DNA of 13,349 nucleotides from an uncultured Methanobrevibacter sp. (lineage in GTDB: Archaea > Methanobacteriota > Methanobacteria > Methanobacteriales > Methanobacteriaceae). The stretch's first letter is position 1. Each line of letters begins with the position of its first letter. A program made the translations under genes and the position numbers. Location of the stretch: positions 1 through 13,349 of the forward strand of contig ONQL01000043.1 of NCBI GenBank assembly GCA_900319985.1, read 5' to 3'. Of this stretch, positions 1 to 6,823 are shown piece after piece. The notes beneath the pieces are model-generated. The model searched no databases and had not been told where the DNA came from. It saw nothing but the letters and a program-made list of their open reading frames with translations.

Positions 1-2
1 CT

Positions 3-335
3 CGCTACAGTCCAAAATTACAAAAAATCGCATGGAAAAAATTTGTCGAAATGATCAAATACAAAGCCGAAATATACGGAAAAACACTAAGACAAATAAG
101 CAGATGGTACCCATCAAGTAAAACATGCGGCAACTGCGGATACTACAACAAAGACCTAAAATATGAAACAGAATGGAAATGCCCACAATGCCAAAAAATA
201 CATGACCGGGACATAAACGCCGCTAAAAACATTCTAAAACAAGGATTAACAGATTTAACTGATGAAACAATGAACCTCTGGAACAGGGGGGATAGCACGG
301 TAATCCTACTCTCGTGGGAGAGTATCAGCCCGTGA
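3..335 (+). CDS. tnpB: TnpB, RNA-guided endonuclease of an IS200/IS605 element (C-terminal part only)
   Basis: The frame is open from base 3, ahead of the first ATG at 51, so this is the tail of a longer gene whose N-terminus is off the window. Visible in order are the helix leading into the zinc ribbon, the ribbon itself (CGNCG then CPQC, a four-cysteine zinc site), and the DRDINAAKNIL block, whose aspartate is the third RuvC catalytic residue of TnpB. The family is known to cut DNA under the guidance of an RNA made from the 3' end of its own gene and to promote retention of the transposon. The visible catalytic block is intact, so nothing seen here suggests decay. The last codons overlap the predicted guide RNA scaffold, as is usual for TnpB loci. 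Confidence 0.92.
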   Translation, partial: RYSPKLQKIAWKKFVEMIKYKAEIYGKTLRQISRWYPSSKTCGNCGYYNKDLKYETEWKCPQCQKIHDRDINAAKNILKQGLTDLTDETMNLWNRGDSTVILLSWESISP

Positions 336-375
336 AGTAAGAATCCTCGACTTCTCCAAAGTCGAGGTAGTTCAA
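290..375 (+). ncRNA. Probable TnpB guide RNA (omega RNA / reRNA) scaffold, 3' part
   Basis: Three nested stems can be drawn by eye. CACGG (296-300) pairs with CCGTG (330-334) and encloses ACTCTC/GAGAGT (308-313/318-323). A 9-bp hairpin follows at 345-353/359-367. The structure overlaps the last tnpB codons and ends at TTCAA (371-375). This is where TnpB guide RNAs lie, with the guide read from the flanking DNA just beyond the element; here that flank would start at about 376. The 5' end of the RNA cannot be placed from sequence and the start given is only the first base of the visible fold. Confidence 0.5.
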
Positions 376-421
376 AAATCCTAGAATTTTTTTCACTAGA
401 AATTCCACCCACTTGATTTTT

Positions 422-470
422 TAATGGAATGATTTAAAAGCTGAAAGTAGTAAACTATTTTATTCCATTA
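422..470. repeat. Perfect 9-bp inverted repeat upstream of a secreted-protein gene
   Basis: TAATGGAAT (422-430) and its exact reverse complement ATTCCATTA (462-470) are separated by 31 bases. The pair lies between the IS right end and the promoter of the gene at 511. It could be an operator or a weak RNA stem. With AT-rich 9-mers, chance is a real alternative. Confidence 0.3.
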
Positions 471-476
471 CAGAAC

Positions 477-507
477 AAATATTATATACTAATAATATAT
501 TGGTGAT
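477..507 (+). promoter_or_regulatory. TATA-like stretch and GGTGAT ribosome-binding site
   Basis: An AT-rich TATA-like run (ATTATATA within 480-489) is followed by GGTGAT at 502-507, three bases before the ATG at 511. GGTGAT matches the anti-Shine-Dalgarno end of archaeal 16S rRNA. The same motif and spacing recur at 9941-9946 and 10778-10783 on the minus strand, which fixes this start with some confidence. The exact TATA position is less certain. Confidence 0.6.
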
Positions 508-510
508 TTA

Positions 511-909
511 ATGAATAAGAAAATATTTTTAGTAGCTATATTTTTAATTGTAGGAGCTTTATCTTTGGCTGCAGTTAGTGCTAATCCAAGCGTAAACACT
601 CCAAACGGTTTTGAAATAAATGATAATTTAACTGTAAAAGAAGAAAAAGTTCAATTTTTAGGAATGGATGCCGTTCGAACAGTCGTTGTAATGGAAAATG
701 GAACTGACAATATTACAATTACTACTTTCCAAGCAGAACATGACATGGATATGTCTGCTTCAGGAAATTCTCAAGCGAAAACCATCCATGGTAAAGAAGG
801 TATTTATCAAAAGAATGATGATCGCTTCGTTTTCATTTACAAAGACCAAGGTCAATTTGTTCAGATTGATTCACCATCCGAAAAATTAATTGAAGAAGTT
901 CTATCTTAA
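511..909 (+). CDS. Small secreted protein of unknown function
   Basis: The product is 132 residues. It opens with a classical signal peptide: MNKK, a hydrophobic stretch to about residue 20, then AAVSA as a likely cleavage site before NPSV. The mature part of about 108 residues is hydrophilic and contains NGT and NIT sequons plausible for archaeal N-glycosylation. It ends in an alternating pattern (RFVFIYKDQGQFVQI, then a short helix PSEKLIEEVL) that suggests a small beta-sheet domain with a final helix. No enzyme motif is visible. The layout of a secreted small domain ending in a helix resembles the three proteins at 8927-10588, but similarity by eye is too weak to claim a family. The start is set by GGTGAT three bases upstream, and the gene appears to be monocistronic. 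Confidence 0.85.
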   Translation: MNKKIFLVAIFLIVGALSLAAVSANPSVNTPNGFEINDNLTVKEEKVQFLGMDAVRTVVVMENGTDNITITTFQAEHDMDMSASGNSQAKTIHGKEGIYQKNDDRFVFIYKDQGQFVQIDSPSEKLIEEVLS

Positions 910-912
910 ACT

Positions 913-952
913 AAATAGTTTTTTTTAAAACTATTTTTTTCTATTTTTTTTT
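913..952 (+). terminator. Hairpin plus oligo-T terminator
   Basis: AAATAGTTTT (913-922) and AAAACTATTT (927-936) form a perfect 10-bp stem with a TTTT loop, followed by long T runs to about 952. It begins four bases after the stop of the secreted-protein gene. Oligo-T alone can terminate archaeal transcription, so the hairpin may or may not matter. Confidence 0.7.
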
Positions 953-1041
953 GATGATTTTTGAATCCTAAAAGATTTTTTCAAATGTAGTTTTATTGAG
1001 TTAATTTTTAATGTTTGATATAATCCTCAACTTTTTAAAAA

Positions 1042-1113
1042 ATGAAATTGAAAATTGGCATCGTTAATGTTAATGTAAGCCCAATTAAAGACATAGCCAA
1101 AAGATTTCATTAA
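1042..1113 (+). pseudogene. Possible 5' remnant of a truncated gene (23 codons)
   Basis: An ATG at 1042 opens a frame reading MKLKIGIVNVNVSP and then IKDIAKRF before a stop at 1111-1113. The pattern of a hydrophobic beta strand, a turn and an amphipathic helix looks like the first strand and helix of a Rossmann-like enzyme cut short. GATATAAT at 1017-1024 lies about 22 bases upstream, roughly the distance for a leaderless archaeal transcript, and there is no ribosome-binding site. The stop falls just before the 3' end of the helicase cassette. This may be a gene start left when the cassette arrived. It could also be a chance ORF or a genuine micro-ORF. I do not recognise the parent family. 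Confidence 0.3.
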
Positions 1114-1120
1114 AAAATAT

Positions 1121-4084
1121 TTAATCATTGACAAAATAGGAGTAAAGCTCATCCTTTACTTCGGTGTCTATCCTGAATTTGAAATTGACTATAGGATGGT
1201 CCTTGCCTTCGATGTTTCTGTACACCTGCTTGTATGTAATTGGAGTGAGTTTGGAAATGTAGTAGAACTCTATTCCCTCATCATTATTTTTTTGAATAAA
1301 CAGTTCAACGTCAACACCATTATAGTTAATCAATGGTTCCAGTTCAGGAGAAGAGGTTTTCCTGTTGTTTCTGCTCATCCAGTTGAAGAGTTCTTTTGAA
1401 ATGAAATGATCTTCGTAGTTGATTGTCTCTGAAATGTCTTCCGACTTGTTGTATGTTACAAAAATAGGGCAAGTATCGTACTTGATTTTGTATCCTCCTA
1501 TGTTTTGGCCGTTCATGAAGCGCTCCCAGTTCAAAAGCCTCAATACATCTTCCCTTGAGTACTTTTCATAGAGTTTGAACGGTCCGTCTGACATGTAGAT
1601 TTCCCCATATTTATACAATCCGTATTTAAGACAGTCATCGACATGATTCATATAGACCTGATTTGCCAGTGCGGCTTTGAAAGTCTGTGAAATCTCAAAT
1701 TTATAGTCCCTGTTGTTTTCAAGGTCATCATAAATGTCTCCGTCAAAGTTGAAGAAAATGTTTTCATAGTCCATTTCATCCTTTGAAACGAAGCTTGTCA
1801 CCGTATTTGCCTGATAGTCATCGCTTGTCTCTTTTCTGTAGAAATTCATGCTCAGGACATTGATTGCACTTTTTATAGATTCAAACTGGTTTTCAAGACC
1901 ATATTTATCTTTAAGATAATTTTCAACCTGATTGACAGTGAAATATCTGTTGTATTTAAGACATCTCAAAATCACAAGCTCATGTGGCCTTATTCCCTTT
2001 ATCAGCTTTTTTGATATGAATTTCAAAGAGGCATTTTCAGAGTCATTGAGGCTGCTTTTGTAGTCCTTTTCAACATAATCGAGAAAGATGTCATAGGTAT
2101 CGAACCTGTTGTGATTCAGGATAATTTCAGGGTTGAAGTCACCGTTGAGTGCAAAGTCATACAATGACGGCACCCGTCCCAGCTTGTATTTCAGATTGTT
2201 GTACTTTTCCTTGAACAGTGCCACTTTGGAAAAAGAAGTGTTGTTTATTGACTCATATATGCGCTTTTTGGATATCTCATCGAAGTTGATTGATGAAGCT
2301 CCGGGAATTATCTTGTTTCCTTCCATAAGATACTTTCTGATTTTGTCCTTGTCATAGGACCTGTCTCCCGAAAGGGCAATAGGAATCATGAAGTTGTTTT
2401 TGTAGTTTCCGATAAAGTCCAGAATGACAACATATTCCTTGTTTTGATATTTTCTAAGCCCCCTTCCAAGCTGCTGGATGAAAATGATTGGAGACTCGGT
2501 AGGACGCACAAGCAACACCTGGTTGATTTCTGGAATGTCCACACCCTCATTGAAGATGTCCACCGTGAAAATGAATTCCAGCTTATCTGAATTGTCATCA
2601 TTTGTAAGTCTGTCGATAGCTTCCAGTCTTTTTTCCTGTGAATCATCACCTGTTAGGACTTCTGATTTGTAGCCTCTCCTGTTGAACTCTTTTGATAAAA
2701 GTTCAGCTTCACGTTTTCTTGAACAGAATACCAGCGCCTTTCTTCTCTCACCGGAATAACCATAGAAATCGGATTTATCAATAAGATAATCCACACGCTC
2801 GTCACTGGCCAAAAGATTGAAGTCTGTAAATTCATCATCCACAGTGCTGTCTTCAAACTCGACGTCCGTTATTCCAAAGTAGTGGAAAGGACATAAAAGG
2901 TCCTCTTCCAAGGCTTCCTGAAGGCGGATTTCATGGGCGATGTTGTTGTCAAAAAGATCGTATATGTTGAATCCGTCGGTACGCTCAGGTGAAGCTGTCA
3001 TTCCCAATAAAAATTTTGGTTTGAAATAGTCGATGACCTTGAGATATGACATTGCTCCGGCCTTGTGAACCTCATCGACGATAATGTAGTCGAAATGTTC
3101 AGGTTCAAAGCGAGTGTAGACATCATCCTTGGACATTGTCTGTATTGTGGAGAAAAGATAATCCTTGTCAAAATCCTTTGAATTTCCGCTTAAAAGGCCG
3201 AAGCGGTCATGGTCTTTGAAAACATTCCTGTAGGCGTTGATTGACTGCTTTGCAATCTGTTCTCGGTGAACCAGAAAGAGAAATCTTTTGGGTTTGAAAT
3301 CATTGACTGCAAAGGCAGAGGCATAGGTTTTACCCGTACCTGTAGCGGACACCAGTATTGCCCTGTTTTCATCATGACGAATGAGATTTCTGATATTTTC
3401 CAAAAACTGCTCCTGCATGTAGTTTGGAGTTAAAGTGACGTTGCTTTCCTTGATTTTGCGGATGATTTGTTTCAAATCAGAGAATTTCCTGCTGTCATCG
3501 TAAATCTTTTCATATTCTGGAAGCACATCATCAAGATTTTCAGCCTCATCCCAGAGAGTGTTGAATTCGCTTTTCAGATCACTCAGCATCTCTCCTTCGC
3601 CGAGTGATGTGAATTCTACGTTCCACTCCTTGTTGATGGAAAGCGCATTCATGGTGAGATTGGAGCTTCCGACAATTCCTCTGTAGACATTGTCCTTTTT
3701 GAAGAGATATCCTTTGGTGTGAAAGCCTTCCTTTTCCTGCAGATAAAGCTTGACTTCAATGTTTTTAAAGCCCTGAAGCTTTCTTAATGCCTTGGGTTCT
3801 GTGAAGTTCAGATAATCAGTTGTGAGGATTTTTCCCTTTATGCCGTTTCTTTCAAGGTATAGAAACTCTTCAAGAAGCGGCGTGATTCCGCCCATGGTGA
3901 TGAATGCCGAAGAGAATATGAACTCGTCGCAGCCTCTCAGCTCATCCCTTATGGAGTTTATGACCTTGGAATTTCCGTCGTTATAGAGCAGTTTCGGTTT
4001 AAAGTCAGAGCTGGAGCTGATGTGTTCGTCAATGAATGCGGTTTTTGCCCCGTTAATGATGTCGTCGGTGTTCAGATTATTCAT
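1121..4084 (-). CDS. PLD-family nuclease / SF2 helicase fusion with DUF3427-type C-terminus
   Basis: From the ATG at 4084 the product is 987 residues. Residues 30-180 form a phospholipase-D-type nuclease domain with one HKD-like motif (H122, K124, then GSSNLT at 139-144). The usual motif aspartate is not at its canonical place, though D131 is near. Residues 215-560 form an SF2 helicase: Walker A ATGTGKT (247-253), DEVH (337-340), TAS (363-365) and QQLGRGLRK (537-545). The remaining 400 or so residues fit the DUF3427 region of such fusions. The family is assigned to DNA restriction or defence by domain make-up; a single HKD motif implies dimerisation for catalysis. The gene is last in the Nudix operon and overlaps the upstream gene by eight bases (ATGAATAA), suggesting translational coupling. 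A TTG at 4090 is an alternative start two codons earlier. No catalytic loss is seen in the helicase. Confidence 0.92.
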   Translation of the reverse strand: MNNLNTDDIINGAKTAFIDEHISSSSDFKPKLLYNDGNSKVINSIRDELRGCDEFIFSSAFITMGGITPLLEEFLYLERNGIKGKILTTDYLNFTEPKALRKLQGFKNIEVKLYLQEKEGFHTKGYLFKKDNVYRGIVGSSNLTMNALSINKEWNVEFTSLGEGEMLSDLKSEFNTLWDEAENLDDVLPEYEKIYDDSRKFSDLKQIIRKIKESNVTLTPNYMQEQFLENIRNLIRHDENRAILVSATGTGKTYASAFAVNDFKPKRFLFLVHREQIAKQSINAYRNVFKDHDRFGLLSGNSKDFDKDYLFSTIQTMSKDDVYTRFEPEHFDYIIVDEVHKAGAMSYLKVIDYFKPKFLLGMTASPERTDGFNIYDLFDNNIAHEIRLQEALEEDLLCPFHYFGITDVEFEDSTVDDEFTDFNLLASDERVDYLIDKSDFYGYSGERRKALVFCSRKREAELLSKEFNRRGYKSEVLTGDDSQEKRLEAIDRLTNDDNSDKLEFIFTVDIFNEGVDIPEINQVLLVRPTESPIIFIQQLGRGLRKYQNKEYVVILDFIGNYKNNFMIPIALSGDRSYDKDKIRKYLMEGNKIIPGASSINFDEISKKRIYESINNTSFSKVALFKEKYNNLKYKLGRVPSLYDFALNGDFNPEIILNHNRFDTYDIFLDYVEKDYKSSLNDSENASLKFISKKLIKGIRPHELVILRCLKYNRYFTVNQVENYLKDKYGLENQFESIKSAINVLSMNFYRKETSDDYQANTVTSFVSKDEMDYENIFFNFDGDIYDDLENNRDYKFEISQTFKAALANQVYMNHVDDCLKYGLYKYGEIYMSDGPFKLYEKYSREDVLRLLNWERFMNGQNIGGYKIKYDTCPIFVTYNKSEDISETINYEDHFISKELFNWMSRNNRKTSSPELEPLINYNGVDVELFIQKNNDEGIEFYYISKLTPITYKQVYRNIEGKDHPIVNFKFRIDTEVKDELYSYFVND

Positions 4085-4220
4085 TTTCAAGATGTTCTAT
4101 CAGTTGGTTGATTTTATCAAGCTGCATCTGGAATTCCTCTTCTCTCGGAGTTCCTTTGACCTTTTCCAGTTTGCCTTCAAGTTCAGCCTTTTTGTCCTTT
4201 GCCATTTGTAGTCTGTCCAT
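4077..4220 (-). CDS. 47-residue charged coiled-coil-like protein between Nudix and helicase genes
   Basis: The ATG at 4220 lies one base after the stop of the Nudix gene and is preceded by GGAGG, a good ribosome-binding site embedded in the Nudix 3' end. The frame closes with TAA at 4077-4079, overlapping the helicase start. The peptide begins MDRLQMAKDKKAELEGKLEK, breaks at KGTPREEE, and resumes with a leucine/isoleucine heptad-like run ending IEHLENE, so it looks like a short helical hairpin or coiled coil. It has no signal peptide and no cysteines. The tight spacing on both sides argues that it is translated and works with its neighbours, perhaps as an assembly or regulatory subunit. That role is inference. 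I do not recognise a family. The longer frame upstream, from 4319, is antisense noise within the Nudix gene. Confidence 0.75.
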   Translation of the reverse strand: MDRLQMAKDKKAELEGKLEKVKGTPREEEFQMQLDKINQLIEHLENE

Positions 4221-4221
4221 G

Positions 4222-4614
4222 CTAGTCCTCCATGGTTTTTCTAAGATAATCCACAGCCTCGATGTCGGCTGGAATCCAGTTAACGTCATCAAGTTCGTCT
4301 TTTGAAAGCCACCTTGCATCGTTGTGCTCCAATAGCTTTGGAGTTCCTTCAGTTATAATTGCTTCAAAGCAGCTCATCTTGAGATAGAATGTAGGATATT
4401 GGTATTCAAGATTTAATGCGAATTTTGTGGGCTTTATTGTGCAGTCAAGCTCTTCTTTGATTTCCCTTATCAGTGCCTGCTCTTTGGTTTCGTTGGGTTC
4501 TATTTTTCCGCCCGGAAACTCCCACATGTCGATGAACTCACCATATCCTCTTTTTGTAGCCAAAATCTTGTTGTCCTTTTTGATAATGGCCGCTACAACA
4601 TTTAAAGTTTTCAT
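4222..4614 (-). CDS. MutT-type Nudix hydrolase (nucleoside triphosphate pyrophosphohydrolase)
   Basis: The product is 130 residues, the usual length for a MutT-like enzyme. The Nudix box runs over residues 36-58: G36, E42, R50, E51, E54 and E55 are all present, giving the metal site for pyrophosphate release. The usual late glycine is replaced by Asp (D57), a mild departure. MWEFPGGK just before the box is typical of 8-oxo-dGTP or modified (d)NTP hydrolases. It is the first gene of the operon and is followed at once by the 47-residue protein and the PLD/helicase gene. In this setting it may hydrolyse a nucleotide linked to defence rather than only sanitise the pool; that is inference. No strong ribosome-binding site is visible; the TATA-like box at 4645-4652 would give a leader of about ten bases. 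Confidence 0.93.
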   Translation of the reverse strand: MKTLNVVAAIIKKDNKILATKRGYGEFIDMWEFPGGKIEPNETKEQALIREIKEELDCTIKPTKFALNLEYQYPTFYLKMSCFEAIITEGTPKLLEHNDARWLSKDELDDVNWIPADIEAVDYLRKTMED

Positions 4615-4644
4615 GATACTCTGGTTAAATATTTGGCAGCTTAC

Positions 4645-4657
4645 GTTATAAAGTTTC
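4645..4657 (-). promoter_or_regulatory. BRE/TATA-like promoter of the Nudix-helicase operon
   Basis: Read on the minus strand this is GAAACTTTATAAC: a purine-rich BRE-like part followed by TTTATAAC. It lies about 31-38 bases before the ATG at 4614, so transcription would start at about 4625. It is the only good candidate upstream of the three-gene operon. Confidence 0.55.
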
Positions 4658-4769
4658 AGGAAAAAAATTGAAAATAAGGATTGAATTAAATAATCTGTTT
4701 ATGTGAGTTAAATAGCTTACTCCCAAATACTGCAACAGGTTTAAAGTCTGAAATCATATTTGAGATACA

Positions 4770-4934
4770 ATGGGATTTTTTAGAAAAACTCCTAATAAAA
4801 GGAATAAAGCAATATATGAGTGAAGTTTTGATGAATTTGACAATGAAATTGAGTTTTTTACTTTGATTGATAAAATAAACAATCGTTGTTATAGACATCT
4901 TTATTTGACTGAATATTATGCAACATTGTATGTA
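4770..4934 (+). pseudogene. Possible decayed ORF with an in-frame TGA between the two defence modules
   Basis: Within the 320-base gap 4615-4934, an ATG at 4770 reads MGFFRKTPNKRNKAIYE, then a TGA at 4821-4823, then continues in the same frame with SFDEFDNEIEFFTLIDKINN and further codons into the tail of the convergent McrC-like gene, finally stopping at 4983-4985. The charged, helix-like composition looks more like protein than noise, which suggests a gene inactivated by a point mutation and overrun at its 3' end. There is no ribosome-binding site and the parent family is not recognised. The opposite strand also has a 70-codon frame here (4686-4898) without a good start signal. The rest of the gap shows only the Nudix promoter. 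Confidence 0.3.
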
Positions 4935-6815
4935 TTAATAATTTACACTATCCAACCTCAACTGTATCAAACCATGATTAAATAGGAGAGTTTTAAGAAC
5001 TTCTTTAATAAAAATAGCTAAATTATCCTCTTCAATATCCTCATTTCCAGGAGTTAGTGAAAATGCTCCAACAGACGGAATAATCAATTCAGATTCCATA
5101 AATCTTTTTGTTTTACTTCCAGGATATAACACATAAGACCCTTCAGTTTGCAAAATTGAATCTTTATAGGTGTGCATTTTATATATATCCCCATCCTTAA
5201 AGACATATTCCTTTTCTTCAAGTTCATCCCTTTCATCAATTTCCTTATCCAATTCATCACCAGATTTCCCAATTTTTGAGTAAAAATCGATGATTTCGAG
5301 TTCTGAACGATATTTGGCATCGAAATGGATATAATGTATATGTTCGCCAATTGTGACCAATAATGTATAATCTGGTCTAAAAGCAAGTGAATATGACTTA
5401 TATTGAGAATTGTCTGAAAACCTTAAATTGTAGAACAGTTTGATTTTAATGTCATGACCATCAAAATTCAATTTAAAGTTTTTAGCTGATTGAACACCTT
5501 TTTTAATAGTTATTGACCAGTTGTCCTTATTGATTTTGAAAACATCTTCAAAACTGATTTTTTTAATGCTTAACTCATTTAAAACTTTTAACAGTTTGAA
5601 ATAACACCAATATTCATACAATTCAGATAATTTTTTCTCAAATCCCTTAAATTGATTGTTTACCTCATCCCAGCTTAATCTGAACGAGAATTCAAGCATC
5701 AAAAAATAATGAAATATTTCTCTGTAACCCTCCTTTTTCTGCAAAATCTGGGAGTTGAACGGAACGTAGTCCATTGCAGAGATATGATTGAAGAATTTGC
5801 TTGACAGATAATATCCAAGTTCATCTCTAAAATACAATAGCTTATCCTTAATGTATCCTTCCTTTGAGTTTTCAAGTAATTTTTCAACAAGATTTTGAAT
5901 CAATTCCAAAAAGTATTTGAAAAACCTGTTTTCAGGAATGTCAATAATATCCTCATGCTTGATTTGATCAATATCTCGAGGAATATACCCATTCAATTTT
6001 TTGACAATCTTAAAATCAGCATCAGACTCAAACAAATTGCTTGGCTTTGATACGATATTTCTTAAAGTATTCTGATTAATGTTTGATGCCAATGACAAAG
6101 GTACTGTCTCAATATGACTTTTAAGTTGTGAATGTAGGTTTTTAGACAAATATTCAAATATTGACGGTAGATTATCCTCCCTAAACAAATATTCCAAAAA
6201 CATGAAATCTTCGTAATACGTTTCTTTTTGCCTGTAGTCCAGTTCAAATTCCTGATACAATGGAGAATTTACTTCAAAAATCAGGCTTAATGCATGCTGT
6301 GATAAATCAGCAATCATTGAAGAATATTGGCTGAAATAATCTATTTTTTTAGACCTGACTTCAATTGGAATCTTAATGGAATCTAATCCATTTTTTCTAA
6401 CATCCAAAAAGGATTTTCCAACATAGCTTCTGAAATTTAATGTTCCTGCAATTTTAAATTTATTATTGTCTCCCAAATCAAATCTAAATGGCTTAAAATG
6501 ACTTTCATTCATTTTGGTAAGGGAATATAAAACATCATAGCTTGCCTTAGCATCACGGGATTCAAATAATATCTGATATTCAGTTTCCTCCAAAAACATC
6601 AATTTTGCAAAATTGGATGAAATGTTTTCACAGTATTGAATTGGAGTCTGATTATCAGGTTTATCAACAGAAGGAATATTTTCCAATGTTATTGACGAAG
6701 ACAATTTCATTTTTGATTCATAATTTGAACTGGAATCAATGGAGCTAATGCTCAGCATTCCAATTTCTGAGGAATTCTCATCAGTCAAATGAATAATAAC
6801 TTTTTGTTCAATCAT
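4935..6815 (-). CDS. McrC-like DUF2357 / PD-(D/E)XK nuclease, partner of the McrB-like GTPase
   Basis: From the ATG at 6815 the product is 626 residues. The N-terminal half, beta-rich and then helical, fits the DUF2357 region that links McrC-type proteins to their AAA+ motor. The C-terminal part is a PD-(D/E)XK nuclease of the PDDEXK_7 kind: RPD at 480-482, then HFDAKYR with D499 and K501 as catalytic residues, followed by a conserved-looking DIYKMHTYKD segment (543-552) and a GSYVLYPG strand. In McrBC systems this subunit cuts DNA when driven by the GTPase ring. The frame is open further upstream to 6908, but that would overlap the McrB-like gene by 85 bases. The chosen ATG lies eight bases after that gene's stop, as expected in a coupled operon. 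No decay is seen. Confidence 0.88.
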   Translation of the reverse strand: MIEQKVIIHLTDENSSEIGMLSISSIDSSSNYESKMKLSSSITLENIPSVDKPDNQTPIQYCENISSNFAKLMFLEETEYQILFESRDAKASYDVLYSLTKMNESHFKPFRFDLGDNNKFKIAGTLNFRSYVGKSFLDVRKNGLDSIKIPIEVRSKKIDYFSQYSSMIADLSQHALSLIFEVNSPLYQEFELDYRQKETYYEDFMFLEYLFREDNLPSIFEYLSKNLHSQLKSHIETVPLSLASNINQNTLRNIVSKPSNLFESDADFKIVKKLNGYIPRDIDQIKHEDIIDIPENRFFKYFLELIQNLVEKLLENSKEGYIKDKLLYFRDELGYYLSSKFFNHISAMDYVPFNSQILQKKEGYREIFHYFLMLEFSFRLSWDEVNNQFKGFEKKLSELYEYWCYFKLLKVLNELSIKKISFEDVFKINKDNWSITIKKGVQSAKNFKLNFDGHDIKIKLFYNLRFSDNSQYKSYSLAFRPDYTLLVTIGEHIHYIHFDAKYRSELEIIDFYSKIGKSGDELDKEIDERDELEEKEYVFKDGDIYKMHTYKDSILQTEGSYVLYPGSKTKRFMESELIIPSVGAFSLTPGNEDIEEDNLAIFIKEVLKTLLFNHGLIQLRLDSVNY

Positions 6816-6823
6816 CTGAATCT

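Larger units (their letters stand above)
1..375 (+). mobile_element. Right end of an IS200/IS605-family element, cut by the window edge
   Basis: The end of a tnpB gene is followed by a perfect 9-bp hairpin at 345-353/359-367 with a 5-base loop, then TTCAA at 371-375. In IS200/IS605 elements a subterminal hairpin just inside a short cleavage motif marks the right end, so the element probably ends at about 375. The left end, any tnpA transposase and the target motif lie outside the window, so it cannot be said whether the element can move by itself. Confidence 0.72.

Noticed and set aside
143..412. 89-codon minus-strand frame over the tnpB end
   Set aside because: It is antisense to the conserved TnpB zinc ribbon and RuvC block, and its peptide has no domain-like features.
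4686..4898. 70-codon minus-strand frame between the defence modules
   Set aside because: No ribosome-binding site and a composition typical of antisense reading; the plus-strand frame looks more protein-like, though it too is uncertain.
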